Below, one piece after another: positions 1 to 12,794 of a stretch of DNA of 64,000 nt (its first letter is position 1; each line of letters opens with the position of its first letter). Source of the stretch: Azolla caroliniana (Eukaryota > Polypodiophyta); assembly GCA_043228905.1 (NCBI GenBank), contig JBHGNT010000009.1:11098001-11162000 (forward strand), read 5' to 3'. The translations under genes and the position numbers were made by a program. The notes under the pieces were generated by a model. It had not been told where the DNA came from. It did not search any database and saw only the letters and a program-made list of their open reading frames with translations.

Positions 1-113
1 ACAATCTCTTCCTAATGAACATGATCTCATATTCTTCTTTCTCCTAGTCCAAAACCCCAGCGGTTCCCACCCGACTCATGCAAACGATCCGGCGCCGAAA
101 GGCACGACAACGC
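1..113 (+). repeat. LTR 3' end and leader of element family E
   Basis: The first ~82 bases are the end of an LTR, followed by a short leader up to 113. The segment matches 13427-13512 closely, including the CCGAAAGGCACGACAACGC stretch that probably contains the primer-binding site. It carries the U5-like motif (48-70) also found near the ends of several other LTRs here. At 113 it passes directly into the reverse transcriptase of Gypsy-1 copy 1, so it marks a rearrangement or truncation junction. The rest of the LTR lies outside the window. Confidence 0.6.
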
Positions 114-486
114 GATCTTCCATTCATCTCCTGGTCGGATCCGTACGAGGTTATATGCTCCCCGTAAGTCGATCTTCGTGAAGAACCTTGCACCATTGAT
201 CCGTTCTAAAAGACTTGAGATAAGGGGAAGTGCATACCTTTTCCTGATTGTGACCTTATTCAAGCCACGGTAATCCACAACGAGATGAAGTGATCCATCT
301 TTTTTCTTGACGAAGAAAATGGGTGCGCCGGCTAGAGATTTCAAATGCCGAATGAAACCATTTGCCAAATTTTCCTCTATATAGGCTCGAAGGACTTCCA
401 GTTCGGTTGGTGACAAATTGTAGATCAGTCCCCATGGAGGCTCTTTTCCCGGTTGCAAATCGATGGGGCAATCATACGGTGTCGAG
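114..486 (-). pseudogene. Gypsy-1 reverse transcriptase fragment
   Basis: The encoded fragment holds the N-terminal part of the RT: the FVKKKDGSL and VVDYRGLNKVT blocks, then LRGAYNLVRIRPGDEW, all as in the intact Gypsy-1 polyprotein (about residues 210-331). The palm motif YLDD is absent because the fragment is cut at about position 113. Upstream continuity with protease is broken by the Gypsy-2 insertion at 492. Confidence 0.9.
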
Positions 487-491
487 TTATT
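487..491. repeat. Target-site duplication TTATT (left copy)
   Basis: TTATT at 487-491 and again at 2569-2573 flanks the Gypsy-2 fragment. Comparison with the intact Gypsy-1 sequence around 29060-29090 shows that the host sequence is continuous if one copy is removed. Microhomology at a deletion junction is an alternative. Confidence 0.6.
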
Positions 492-1272
492 ACGCAAGTG
501 CGTGTGGAAACGAGGCGGGACCGCGGGGGTCTCGAACCAAAGAGCAAGCGAGGGAGGAGAAAGAGAGAGAACCGGCTACGCAGGACCGGGGATACACAGG
601 GACACGGCCCTTCAGCACGGAGAACGCGAACAGACACCGACACAGACAGATGCGAATGACTAAATATGTATATTAACAAAAACGGCTAACACGACTACAA
701 CCCTCGATGGGGCACAGGTTGGTTACAACCGAACAGGCCGGCGAACAGATGCCGATGCTTGTTCGCTTCGACGCACAAAGGGGTAGCAGGTCGGAGGTGC
801 TGCCGGAAGCACTCGGGCGTTCCTCGAAACAGCGCGAGCCTCCTCGGAAACCTGCACAGAAAAGCTATGGAGCTCAAGAAGGAAGGAAACAGAGAGAGAA
901 GCGTCCAGAAACGGTCCGACAGCACTTCGTCCTCTCTGCGCGAGATGCCTGCAACAGCTCTTTCCTGCTCCTTATATTGGCCGACGAGCAGGCCGTCATG
1001 TCAGCTTTATTCCCTGTCCCTTTTGGACAGGGATCCGCTCCGTTCTTCACGCATCCGCATAGTTACGCCACCGGCTCGTACAGTTCCTTAACTCGCGCGC
1101 GCGACTGAAAAGACTGTTCGCGCGGTCTTTGTCTCCACTTGTGTTAGGGCCCGTTCCTGCCGATTATCCTCCTAATTCGCTTCTATGTACAACTTGGAGC
1201 GTGCGCGCGTGAAGAACCGGTTCCCACGCCTTGGTGCGCCGATTCCGCTTATGGACGGTTTTCTTCACGACA
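492..1272 (-). repeat. Gypsy-2 LTR (3' LTR of the truncated copy)
   Basis: About 781 bp. In element orientation it begins TGTCGTGAAGAAAACC and ends at the TTATT repeat. It contains the U5-like motif (514-537) shared with the LTRs near 13447, 16024, 25227 and 45903. It aligns in patches with the Gypsy-2 5' LTR at 24556-25280, for example the GACGAAGTGCTGTCGGAC block and the CGCCCGAGTGCTTCCGGCAG block. Confidence 0.8.
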
Positions 1273-1273
1273 T

Positions 1274-1286
1274 CCGCCCCCACCTA
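1274..1286 (-). other. Polypurine tract of Gypsy-2 copy 1
   Basis: On the minus strand, AGGTGGGGGCGG sits immediately before the LTR start TGTCGTGAAG. This is the expected place for the second-strand primer of an LTR retrotransposon and fixes the LTR boundary at 1272. Confidence 0.75.
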
Positions 1287-1343
1287 ACCGCGCATCCTCC
1301 GGTATGCGCCAAGAGAGTTGGGACGGAGAAAACCGGCCCGTCT

Positions 1344-2566
1344 TCATTCCTCGCCCGTCGGTTCTTCCTCGTTTTCGGATCGTTCGTCACTGCTGACTAG
1401 GAGAGCTGGGTCTGGCTCGTCGTCGTGTCGCTTCTTGAACGCTTTGATCCGCTTCCCTGCAACCGGTATCGCCATTCTCGTGCCGTCTAGTTCCGCCAAG
1501 TGATATGTCCCGTTGTCATTGGCGCTCCGTACCACGTAAGGCCCGAACCACCTTCGTGCGAACTTCCGTGTAGCTCGGTGCTGGTTGTCGAGGCTGCTGT
1601 CATAGACGAGCACCCAGTCACCTTCTTCGATTTTCTTCGGTCGGAGCCGGTGCGTTCGGTCGAACCTGGCTTTGTTCTTTGTCCTCGCCACCCGGAGCTT
1701 CTCCGCAGCCAGTTCCACGTCCTCCGGTCTCCGCTCGAGCTGTCGTATACGCGCGGCCAACAACTCCTCCCGGCTCATCTCGTCCCTCCAGTCGACCGTT
1801 GCCCACGAGGAGATCGTCCGTTCCATCGGCATGATCGGCTTCTGGCCGAACATGAGCTCCGTCGGCATGTATCCGGTTACCGAACTGTGCGTGGTCCGGT
1901 CTGCCCACAAAGCATAAGGTAGCAGTCGCGGCCAGTTACCGACTTGGCCTCCGCATGCTCGAACCAGCGCCTTGACGATCGGTCCGTGTCCGCGCTCCAC
2001 CTTTCCATTCGCCTCCGGATTGTACGCAGTGGTGAGCGAGAGCTTGACTCCCAGCCGGTCGAACAGCTCCGCGGCTTCTTCGGCGTCCAACTCCCCTCGG
2101 TCAGCCACGATCTTCCCGACGCACCCGTACCGGCATATCACGTCCTCGATTAGGAACCGACATACGACCGCGGTCGTTTTGTTCGGAAGGGCCCGGCCTT
2201 CCACCTGGTTCGTCAGATCCTCCCGCGCTAGGACCAGGTACCGCATCTGTCCTACCCCCATTGGCATCGTCACCAGATCTACCATCCATTTGAAGTGGAT
2301 GGTCGGAGGGTACGTAGGGTGAAGCTCGTCCCGGTGTCGGACCACGGAGTGCATCTGACAGCTCTCGCAAGTTGTCACTAATCGATGCACGTCCCGGTAC
2401 AGTCCCGGCCACCAGTACTTCTCCTTTATCTTCTCGAACGTGGCCCAAGTTCCACGGTGTCCGGCCCAAGGGCTGTCGTGGTAGGCCGTCAGCAGCTCCT
2501 CCTGTTCCTCCTTCATCGCCACCACCCGGAGCGGAGCGCCGTCCCTCTTCTTCGGGTGCTTCCATA
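1344..2566 (-). pseudogene. Gypsy-2 integrase (5'-truncated pol)
   Basis: About 408 codons remain open, from the WKHPKKR block to a TGA at 1344. Visible features: HHCC zinc domain (YHDSPWAGHRG then CESCQ); catalytic core with MVDLVTMP, ADRGEL and ANGKVERGH (D, D, E); and a C-terminal region ending in an acidic tail. All three acidic residues are kept, unlike the other Gypsy-2 copy, where the second Asp is Asn. The first few codons of the open frame (up to 2618) belong to the host Gypsy-1 protease region in another frame, so a start there is an artefact of the junction. Confidence 0.9.
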
Positions 2567-2573
2567 GATTATT

Positions 2574-3228
2574 GGTGAGGAAGCTTATTGGCTTGTACCT
2601 TATCGAACACATCGGCATAATGAGGATACTTCTCTGGAAGTTGAACGGTGGACTCCTCTTTAGTGGTGCTGGAGGGTTTTACTGATATTGTGGAGAGAAA
2701 CATTTCTTCCTTGCATCCTTCCTCACGCAACTGATGTAGCGAAATGGTTGCAATCTTATGAGTGGATCCTCGGGTTTGTTGAAACCATATTTCTCTTGTT
2801 CTCCAATCTATGTCTGCGTTATGTAATTCGAACCATGGTAATCCCAAAACAATGGGATGTTCTGGGATACTAATTATATTAAATGATATTACACACGCTA
2901 AGTTATCTAGGACAATATTAACGGGCTCTGACTCTTCTATGATATTTCCGGAAGCGATGGGATGACCATCAATGACTACTACAGAGGCTGGACACGAGAG
3001 TTTTCTTAGGGATATCTGATGAGCTTGGGCAAAATTCCTATCCATGAAGCAAGAGTTGGCTCCGGAATCTAAGAGTGTTAAGACATGTACTAGAGGAGTA
3101 CTTTTAGTACTAACCATTACTTGAGCTAAGAACACATTGCTAACTTGCTTAGAAGAAATGGAACCACTAATGGGTTGCACAGATCTAGGGTTGTCCAACC
3201 AAACGACTCCTATTTTGAATGGACTTAG
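2574..3228 (-). pseudogene. Gypsy-1 copy 1 retropepsin region
   Basis: An open frame of about 209 codons with the aspartic protease signature LLDSGANSCFMD and the GLPWFELH block, nearly identical to residues 1-207 of the intact Gypsy-1 polyprotein. It ends at the TTATT junction. The gag/pol overlap at its upstream end (about 3218-3245) keeps the GTTAAAC heptamer seen in the intact copy. Confidence 0.9.
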
Positions 3229-3229
3229 T

Positions 3230-4359
3230 CGTTTAACTCTTCTTCTAGTTGACTAAGGATTTCAAATTTATTTGAAAGGCTCGGGCTATTAGGACTATCG
3301 GACACACCTAGAGAAATAGACTTGGGTTTAGTACTATTAGTATTAGCGATTATTTGATTTACCTGCCTTTTTGGCCGATGGGGACAGTTCACTGAAATAT
3401 GCCCCAGTCCCCCGCAACACAGACATAGTGGATTTGCCCTACATCGTTGCTTTTCTTCTTCCGATAGTGGTCTGCGACGACATGTGGTGTCGATTTACAT
3501 TGGAGTCGGAGTATTTGTTGGAGATGCATTATATGACTCCCTCGGAAAAGGTTTCGCTACCACTGAAGCGTAGGTGGACTCTGATCTTGCCCTTGGCATC
3601 TGGAATTGTTGTTCCAAACGTCTTTCGAAAAGATGGTTGTCGCATCTCACCGCGCGACTGATTGCTTCTGTTAATGACTTTGGTTCTTCGGGGAAGGTCA
3701 AGAGTAAATCCTTGACATCATTGCGTAAACTATAACGAATTTGCTCCATCAATGCTTGATCATCCCAAAGGATATCGGCGGCGAGTAGGCGGAAATCTGC
3801 AGCGTATGCGGAGGCTGGACGATCACCTTGGTGTAATCGCCGGATTTTGTTGATTGCAGTTCTTATGTTGTCAGTATCTCCAAAACAGGCTTTAAACTCA
3901 CTTATAAATTCTTCAAAATTGTTTAGTAATGGAGATTCCTTTTCTAACAACGGAGTGAACCATGCCAATGTTGAGCCACTAAGTAGGGTGCCTACTAGTC
4001 CCACTCGTGATGCATCGGTGAGATATCAATAAGGATGCATTCGAATCACTAAACGTACCTAGTTCAAAAAACCTCTAAACTGTGATCGGGTCCCATCAAA
4101 TTTTGCAAGAAGACCGATCTTGGATTCTTTGTGAATCCCTTGAGTGCTTGATCCTTGTTGTTGTAATGATACAATAGTCGCTTCAATTTGTTGTACACGT
4201 AACGTCAGCTCCCCGTGTTGTTGTTGTTTTTCTAGCACTATTTGTTGAAGATCCCCCAACAAACGGTGATTTTCTTGTTCTAGTGCTACAAATTTCTCCT
4301 TTAAGCACTAGAGCTCCGAGAAAACAGATTGGTATTCCTGAGCGCTAACAATTTCCATT
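3230..4359 (-). pseudogene. Gypsy-1 copy 1 gag, decayed
   Basis: Pieces of the Gypsy-1 capsid protein are visible: the glutamine-rich coiled N-terminus (4059-4262), the capsid core with GLVGTLLSGSTLAWF (3495-4004), and a damaged zinc-knuckle region near 3400-3450. Stops near 4030 and frame changes before 3495 break it. Confidence 0.85.
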
Positions 4360-4517
4360 TTACTAGGGAGGATAAGAGGATTAGTATGAAGGGAAGAAAG
4401 GGGTAAGAAGATGAGGGAAACCGAAAAGAAGACCAGAAAAAGGGGATATGTAAGAAGATAATTTAAGGAAGAGGAGGGAAGGAGGAGACGAAAGGAGGAC
4501 GGGAAATCGGTTCAAAC

Positions 4518-4617
4518 TGTCAGGATCAGTACTAAGACAGAGAAGGAATTAGTACTAAAAGGTGAGGATTAGTACTAAGAGAGGTGTAGAACTCTCGAGA
4601 GAAGGAAAGAGTGAGCG

Positions 4618-4650
<33 letters not shown>

Positions 4651-4959
4651 AAGGGTGAGAGAATGATGATAAAAGATATATATTATGTGAAGGGAGTATA
4701 CAATAGTAGCTAGGAGGCTTAAGACTGGTGTTTAACCGATTCGGTTCGAAATAATGTCTTGTGCCTCCTTTTATAGTATTCTCAGGAATACTCTTGAAGT
4801 TTCTAGAATGTTCCAGAGAAATCTGGAATATACATCAATTTTCCATAATAAAACTTAAATGAAAATAATATCTTACGTATTACAATAGATGGTATGATGG
4901 TCAAGAGCTCGACCTATGTAACCTAAGGTCATGGTTTCGAGTCTTTCCATATCATGACA
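4518..4959 (-). repeat. Gypsy-1 copy 1 5' LTR
   Basis: About 442 bp, matching the Gypsy-1 LTRs at 25686-26152 and 30987-31445 but more diverged. It keeps the GA microsatellite (about 4621-4650) and the tRNA-like segment near 4880-4945. Its ends are TG and CA. The adjoining leader carries the same TTTGAACCGATTTCC primer-binding region as the intact copy. Confidence 0.85.
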
Positions 4960-5356
4960 ATCATGGCCTTTGCCACCTCTACTAGTGCCAATTCTTTCGT
5001 TCGGCTACTCTGTTTTGTTGAGGTGTGTGTCGGCATTAGAATTCTCGTTGAATTCCTTCTTTTCGGAGGTACGCTGTAAAATCGTTTGAGAAATACTCCT
5101 TGCCTCCATCCCATCGAAGGCATCGAACATGCTGACTTGTGGCCTTTTCAATTTCGTTTTTAAACCGTTGGAAGTGTTTGAACACTTCACTCTTTTGCCA
5201 CATCAGATAGATATAGACCTGCCTCGAGAAGTCGTCAATAAACGTGACATAATATCGGCATCCGCCGAATGTGGTTGTCTATGTTGGTCCCCATACATCT
5301 GAATGTACTACATCTAGGATTCATTTGCTCATATTCCTGTCTTTCGGGAATGGTTG

Positions 5357-5878
5357 TCAGTGTTGTTTGTTGAATTGGTAGGCTTCACATACACCTGTAA
5401 TCTCCTTCTCGGTAAATGTCGGAAGTCCAATCATGACTCCTTTCGATTGCATCCTTTTAAGCTTTTGGAGATTAATGTGGCTAACTCGCTTGTGCCACAG
5501 TTTCAAGTCAGTTTCGACTTTGATACCGTTTCTAAACATGGCGGACTTTAAATCACTCAACTCAAGGATGAACATTCGGCCTTCTCGACGATCATGCGCT
5601 ATGATTTGATTGTCTTTTTCAATGAAGCACCCTTCACTATTGAACTGCACTTGTATGCCATGTTCTACTATATGGTCGACCGAGAGCATATTTTTCGTGA
5701 TGGTTGGGACATGCAAGATGTTTTTGAGGTAGGTTTGTTTGCCATCATTCTCTAATGGGACATTTCTGATATGCCGAATTGAGTGAGTTGTGTCATCTCC
5801 GGTTTCGACATAGCCGGACCGATCGAGCTTTCGTAATTCTCGCAACCAATCTTTGATGCTCCCGAGTCGACAAACCAT
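5357..5878 (-). pseudogene. Copia H protease C-terminus and pre-integrase domain
   Basis: This open segment includes LHVPTITKNMLSVDHIV, GCFIEKDNQIIAHDRREG and LWHKRVSHINLQKL, the standard Copia layout between protease and integrase. The Asp-Ser-Gly protease motif lies just upstream in another frame (FVDSGAS, near 5860). The zinc-binding motif ends CEAYQ, so the second Cys of the usual CxxC is lost. Confidence 0.85.
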
Positions 5879-6332
5879 ACATTGCCTGAAGGAGAGGTGC
5901 TTGTCTCACCTTGTGTCGACATCGAATGCGCTTTGTGCCTCATCATGAACATTCCGCCAGAATCGTCCTAGTTGGGGATCGAAGCATAGTTAGTGAGTTG
6001 TCGGCTAGTCGAAGCCGATTCTTGTTGCTTCTTTCGGCACTCCTCTTCGTAGTGGCTAGGTTTTCCATAGTACATGCATTCGATCAGGTTATTGCGATGG
6101 CTCGGTCCGGTAGGATGGCTCCTCCTTCTGCCAAACTCTCTAGGATTGCTCCTACCTCTTGCCATTGGTAGGAGTTGCATTCTCGGGTCAGCTGACTCTG
6201 TCGCCCTCAGCCGAATCCACCTTTGTTTCCTTGGCCAAATCCTCTTCTATCATCCGACTGGGAGTAGAGCATCTGACCATAGGATGCATTGCTCCATTGT
6301 CGGGCATGATTTTCTTCCACCAATAGTATTGA

Positions 6333-6872
6333 CTAAAGGCCGAAAAAGGAAGGTGGATTCTCCCTTGCGAGAATGGCCGATCTAATCGTGCCGAATCGAG
6401 GTGCCAAGTTGCCGAGGAAAATTTGCAACATCTCATCATCATCGATGATGATATTGATCGATCCGAGGGCATCACACAACTCCTTGATCATCAAGGTATA
6501 GTTGGTGATCAACATATCCCTCTGTTGCATGTTATTCAACTCTTGTCGGAGTTGGAGCTTTCGTGTATCCTTATTGGCCGCAAAAATCTTCTTGAGATTG
6601 CCCCAAGCTTCTTTCGGTGTTTTCGACTCTCGAATATAGTCGAGCATGTGATCATGAACGCATGATGCAAGGCAATACAACACACGGCTTGTGGCCTGCT
6701 CCCACACTAGTGAGTTGGCGTGTGTTGGGTTGGGTTGCGTTTCGTGAGTTCCTTCGATGTAGCTCCAATAACCTTTTCCAACAAGGTATTGATGCATCTT
6801 GTATTCCCAAGATGCAAAGTTTTTCCTAGCGAGCTTCTCCGTAGGAAGAGCGTTTCCCATCTGAGTATTCAT
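6333..6872 (-). pseudogene. Copia H gag (UBN2-type capsid)
   Basis: A 179-codon open frame starting with ATG. It has the Copia gag pattern: LPTEKLARKNFASWEYKMHQYL, a SRVLYCLASCV block and TPKEAWGNLKKIF, ending after ENPPSFFGL. Comparable intact gag sequence is seen in Copia A2 at 53119. The frame stops at the point where the zinc-knuckle part should follow; remnants lie in other frames at 6188-6300. Confidence 0.85.
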
Positions 6873-6980
6873 GATGTCGATTTCTTTCTCTGTTGCTTGA
6901 ACCGGTTTTGTTGGTTGTCGGAGTTGTGATCACAACACAGTTGAGCGAGTTTGATAAGACAACCACATGCTCTGATACCA

Positions 6981-7050
6981 TGTAAAGAAGGTGAGACGTA
7001 GGTGGTGCTATGCAATGGAAGCGAACTCTATGTGTGTGAGTACATGTAAG

Positions 7051-7081
<31 letters not shown>

Positions 7082-7090
7082 AGAGCCCAG
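6981..7090 (-). repeat. LTR remnant of Copia H with GA microsatellite
   Basis: The sequence starts TGTAAAGAAGG directly outside the initiator-tRNA-type primer-binding site, so it is the inner end of the 5' LTR. It runs into a GCGCGC(GA)n tract at 7052-7084. The rest of the LTR is not recognisable. Confidence 0.55.
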
Positions 7091-7262
7091 ATGGATGTAG
7101 CTCAGTTGGTAAGGTTGCCCAATGGAGACCAGGTGGTCATGGGTACCCTACATTTCACAGTGGCATCTAGTGAAATAGAGATATGAAGTATATAATAGAG
7201 AGGTGAGGAAATTGGGTTTCGAACCCAAGACACGGTGCTTGTAGTGTTATCAACTTACCACT
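7091..7262. repeat. tRNA-like / SINE-head-like segment
   Basis: The + strand has GATGTAGCTCAGTTGGTAAG (7096-7115), which looks like a tRNA A-box region. The minus strand has a TAGTGGTAAGTTGATAAC stretch and GGGTTCGAAACCC (7208-7262), matching A-box and B-box spacing of Pol III promoters. No full cloverleaf closes with paired acceptor arms, so it is not called a tRNA gene. Related segments recur at six other places in the window. Confidence 0.45.
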
Positions 7263-7279
7263 AGGGTAAGCGAATTATG

Positions 7280-7416
7280 ATAAAAAAAAGAGAGAGAGAG
7301 AGAGAGCTTCCCAACCAAAGGCCACACCCCCATTCCATTCCATTCATTTCAGTATGTATGTATGTATGTATGTATATGAATGTACAGATTTGGGTTGAGT
7401 TAGGGTTTACTCCTCG

Positions 7417-7449
<33 letters not shown>

Positions 7450-7452
7450 TTT

Positions 7453-7487
<35 letters not shown>

Positions 7488-7490
7488 GAA
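7280..7490. repeat. Microsatellite cluster upstream of RPS5
   Basis: Four simple repeats in about 210 bp: (GA)n at 7286-7306, (ATGT)n at about 7352-7375, (CTA)n at about 7417-7446, and (CT)n at 7452-7484. The CT tract is on the sense strand just ahead of the RPS5 start codon and probably lies in its 5' UTR or core promoter. Confidence 0.8.
7400..7408 (-). promoter_or_regulatory. Telo-box (AAACCCTAA) in the RPS5 promoter
   Basis: TTAGGGTTT on the + strand, 130 bases ahead of the start codon. Telo-boxes are a well-known element of plant ribosomal protein promoters, acting near the transcription start. The position and gene type agree with that role, which is inferred and not shown by the sequence alone. 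Confidence 0.6.
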
Positions 7491-7537
7491 AAGAGAACTG
7501 AAGAAAGCAGACGTGTCTCAGGCAGAGAGAAGAAGCC

Positions 7538-10320
<2,783 letters not shown>

Positions 10321-11780
10321 GGTTTTAGTCTCCCTATGATGCATTGAGAAGAAAGAAGAGGAAATAACATCTTTCATTTTTGTTAGTTGTATCGCGTTTC
10401 TTGGTTTTTTGGGCATGGCAGAAACTTTTCTTTATTTCTAGTGATCTAAGTGCTTCTAGCCTGGCTCTATGGTGTAATATGGTTTTGCCTACTTCTATTA
10501 GTGGAAATATTTGAGAATGCTTTTATTGCAATATGTTTCATATTTCTTGGAGGTTGGGAATTTCTGAGAAACAATGTTACATACGAAAGAAAATGAGTTC
10601 GAGTTTCGTGTAGAGGGGAGAGTAGTAGCTTTTATCTTATAAAAAACGATTATATCTTGAATTGGAAACGGTTTGGCAAGCCCAAACCAAACTGGTGAAG
10701 CCTTAACAGGATTTGAGAGTTTTCAAAGTTGAACTGAAGCACTGAAGCAATTCCTAAACATTAATGAGTTTAGGAACCGGTTTGGCCTGAAGTGGTTTGA
10801 TTCGGCTTGAGGCTTGCCAAATCAAGCCTAAACCTATTAAGAGGGTCAAGCCTGAATTGGGCTTACCAAACTGCCAAACCGTCCAACTGTTTAAATACGG
10901 TTTAACGGCTCTGTTTAGGCTTGAGCTGAGCTGTTGCTGACTCCTAAATCTACACTTAATCAATCCAAGAACTTCTAGGAATTGAAACTGTTGAGGCTAT
11001 TGTGAAGAATTGTGAATACTGGGTCTCTTGCTATTGAGGATTGGCAAGAGTGCTCTTGTGTTATTCATAGGAAAATTTGTCTCTTTGTCCACTGGAGACT
11101 AATCTTGTTGGGACCCTTGCTATGGAGGATTAGCATCAAGGTTATTCATAGTTAAAGCATCTACAGTTTAGGGGTTTTGGGAGGATTAGGAGTGAATTAA
11201 TTGCATGCACTTTCTTGTGGAAAGATAAATGAGTTCTGTTAAATTCTTGTTTATGTTTGTAATTGCAACTCTGCAGAATTTTGCTACTCCTATGGTTTAC
11301 AGGAACTTATATATAGAAAGATAAATGAGTTTCAAATTGCAACTTCATATAAATCCAGGTTGACATAGAACATGATAAACATTTGGAAATGCATTTGTTC
11401 TATTAAGTACCTATCTGTGAATGATATAATATGCGATGCTCATGTAAAAATTTATGTTCTGTTTTCAGTGAAGTACTCATTTTAAAATCCGAGTCAGGCT
11501 TGTTGCTTGTCATGGTTGAGATGTTTTATTGTGGTCTAAACCCCTAAACCCTACATTGCTGTAGGCTATACGCATGTGTTTTGGTATAGTCGAAGGTTTC
11601 TTTCTTTGATTATGTAATCAGTCAAAAATTTTCAATTATTCTAGAAATAGTATTCATTGACATGTGCACACGCACATGCACACGCACTTCATGTTTTTGT
11701 CATTTGTTTTGTGTATCATTGCTTATGGATTGTTGAGCATGGTGGTTGGCCCCATGCAAAATGCACTCAAGGATGGAGAG
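10321..11780. other. RPS5 3' flank and spacer without a recognised gene
   Basis: The first few hundred bases presumably hold the RPS5 3' UTR and polyadenylation signals; no single site can be chosen. 10650-10930 repeats short GGTTTGGC / GCCAAACC-like words in both orientations, resembling a decayed inverted-repeat element. 10990-11130 has an imperfect repeat of a GAGGATT(G/A)GCA...TTATTCATAG phrase. No long open frame with a recognisable product was found. Confidence 0.5.
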
Positions 11781-12300
11781 ATCTTAGTGTAATTTTTCCA
11801 ATTGCATCTCTAGCACTATTGGTGTAAAACAAGGTTGCCCCCTATCACCGCCTCTTTTTGGTATCTACATTGATGAGATCATAGATTTTATTGCTTGTAA
11901 GGGAGGCAACGGAGTAGTCCTTGGGGATATGCAGGTTCGTATCTTGCTCTATGCAGATGACATATTTTTGCTCTTTGAATCCAAACACGACCTACAAAGG
12001 CACCTTACTGCGTTAGTTGACATTTGCACACACTGAGGATTGGTAGTGAATTTAGGGAATACTAAAGTCCTTATCTTCCACACATCAGCCCAAGTTAGAG
12101 CTAAGTGTCACCTAACCATCTCCCATAGCCTAGTTGAGGTGGTTGGATCATATGTTTATCTCAGAGTCACTTTCAGTGCTTGCTCAGGTAAAGTTTTTAT
12201 GACACATGCAACAAAGGATAGACTTATGAGAGGACATGCATCCCTCTCACTCCTAGAGAGACAATGCCACCAAGTATACTTTCAAGAGCCACAGACTTAA
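11780..12300 (+). pseudogene. LINE reverse transcriptase fragment
   Basis: The translated segment reads GVKQGCPLSPPLFGIYIDEI followed by ILLYADDIFLLFES, which are conserved RT blocks of non-LTR retrotransposons, including the catalytic YADD. One TGA lies after the DICTH block (about 12036), and the frame then continues to a TAA at 12298. Endonuclease and most of the RT are absent. It lies downstream of RPS5 on the same strand but is unrelated to it. Confidence 0.85.
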
Positions 12301-12336
12301 GGGTGGCTCTTTGACTCATTAGTGACCCTTTCCCGT

Positions 12337-12492
12337 CTCTTTTTGGTATCTACATTGATGAGATCATAGATTTTATTGCTTGTAAGGGAGGCAACGGAGT
12401 AGTCCTTGGGGATATGCAGGTTCGTATCTTGCTCTATGCAAGATACGAACCTGCATATCCCCAAGGACTACTCCATTGCCTCCCTTACAAGC
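12337..12492 (+). repeat. Duplicated LINE RT segment ending in a fold-back hairpin
   Basis: 12337-12438 repeats the RT sequence at 11848-11956. From 12439 the sequence turns back as its reverse complement: arms 12378-12431 and 12439-12492, 54 nt each with one mismatch, around the 7-nt loop CTCTATG. It is a near-perfect inverted duplication made from LINE sequence. Confidence 0.9.
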
Positions 12493-12794
12493 ATCTTTCA
12501 TGTGGACGCAATTAGAGAGACCATTGGTGATGATGTTATCATGCCAACTCCAAATCAAATCTGCAATACCACATGGCATTATTAGAGCGAAGTTCACTTT
12601 ACCCTCGATGTTAGTAGAGGCACTCTTTCAACTTGTAGTCTTTATTCATAGGATACATAGCCAACCACATGATAGGATATCTCGATCATTGTATGAGTCC
12701 ACCTATACTAACTCATGGTATGGCATGTGGTGAGTTGGCTTCTTGCAAACGGTCTATACATTAATAACCTACCTCCCCTTAGGTACAACCATGC
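12493..12794. other. Spacer between LINE hairpin and LTR E
   Basis: No recognisable gene. The stretch continues from the hairpin with CATCTTTCATGTGGACGC and shows no clear LINE motif in any frame. Possibly antisense LINE sequence carried over with the inverted copy, since the hairpin turns the strand around. Confidence 0.35.

Larger units (their letters stand above)
492..2568 (-). mobile_element. Truncated Gypsy-2 copy inserted in Gypsy-1 copy 1
   Basis: A minus-strand fragment with only the integrase part of pol (from about 2566), a polypurine tract and a complete-looking LTR (492-1272). Gag, protease, RT and RNase H are missing. It is about 2.1 kb and is bounded by TTATT on both sides. Its integrase is closely similar to that of the Gypsy-2 copy at 35410-36475. 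Confidence 0.85.
114..4959 (-). mobile_element. Gypsy-1 copy 1, decayed and truncated Ty3/Gypsy element
   Basis: Read on the minus strand from 4959: 5' LTR (4518-4959), gag (about 4359-3230), protease (about 3228-2574) and part of RT (486-114), each closely similar to the intact Gypsy-1 at 25686-31445. It is interrupted at 492-2568 by a Gypsy-2 fragment and ends at 113 against an E-type LTR end, so most of RT, RNase H, integrase and the 3' LTR are missing or outside the window. Stops and frame changes in gag show it is a fossil. On its right it abuts Copia H integrase sequence at 4960. Confidence 0.9.
4960..6980 (-). mobile_element. Copia H, decayed Ty1/Copia fragment
   Basis: From the right: a primer-binding site (6968-6980, complementary to initiator Met-tRNA, TGGTATCAGAGC on the minus strand), gag (6872-6333), zinc-knuckle/protease remnants (about 6180-5750), the pre-integrase segment (5878-5357), and a broken integrase start (about 5335-4965). 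It ends at 4960 where Gypsy-1 copy 1 begins. RT and the left LTR are not present. Confidence 0.85.

Noticed and set aside
7091-7170. Possible tRNA gene (GATGTAGCTCAGTTGGTAAG)
   Set aside because: Only the A-box region fits; no convincing anticodon arm, T arm or acceptor pairing. Kept as a tRNA-like repeat.
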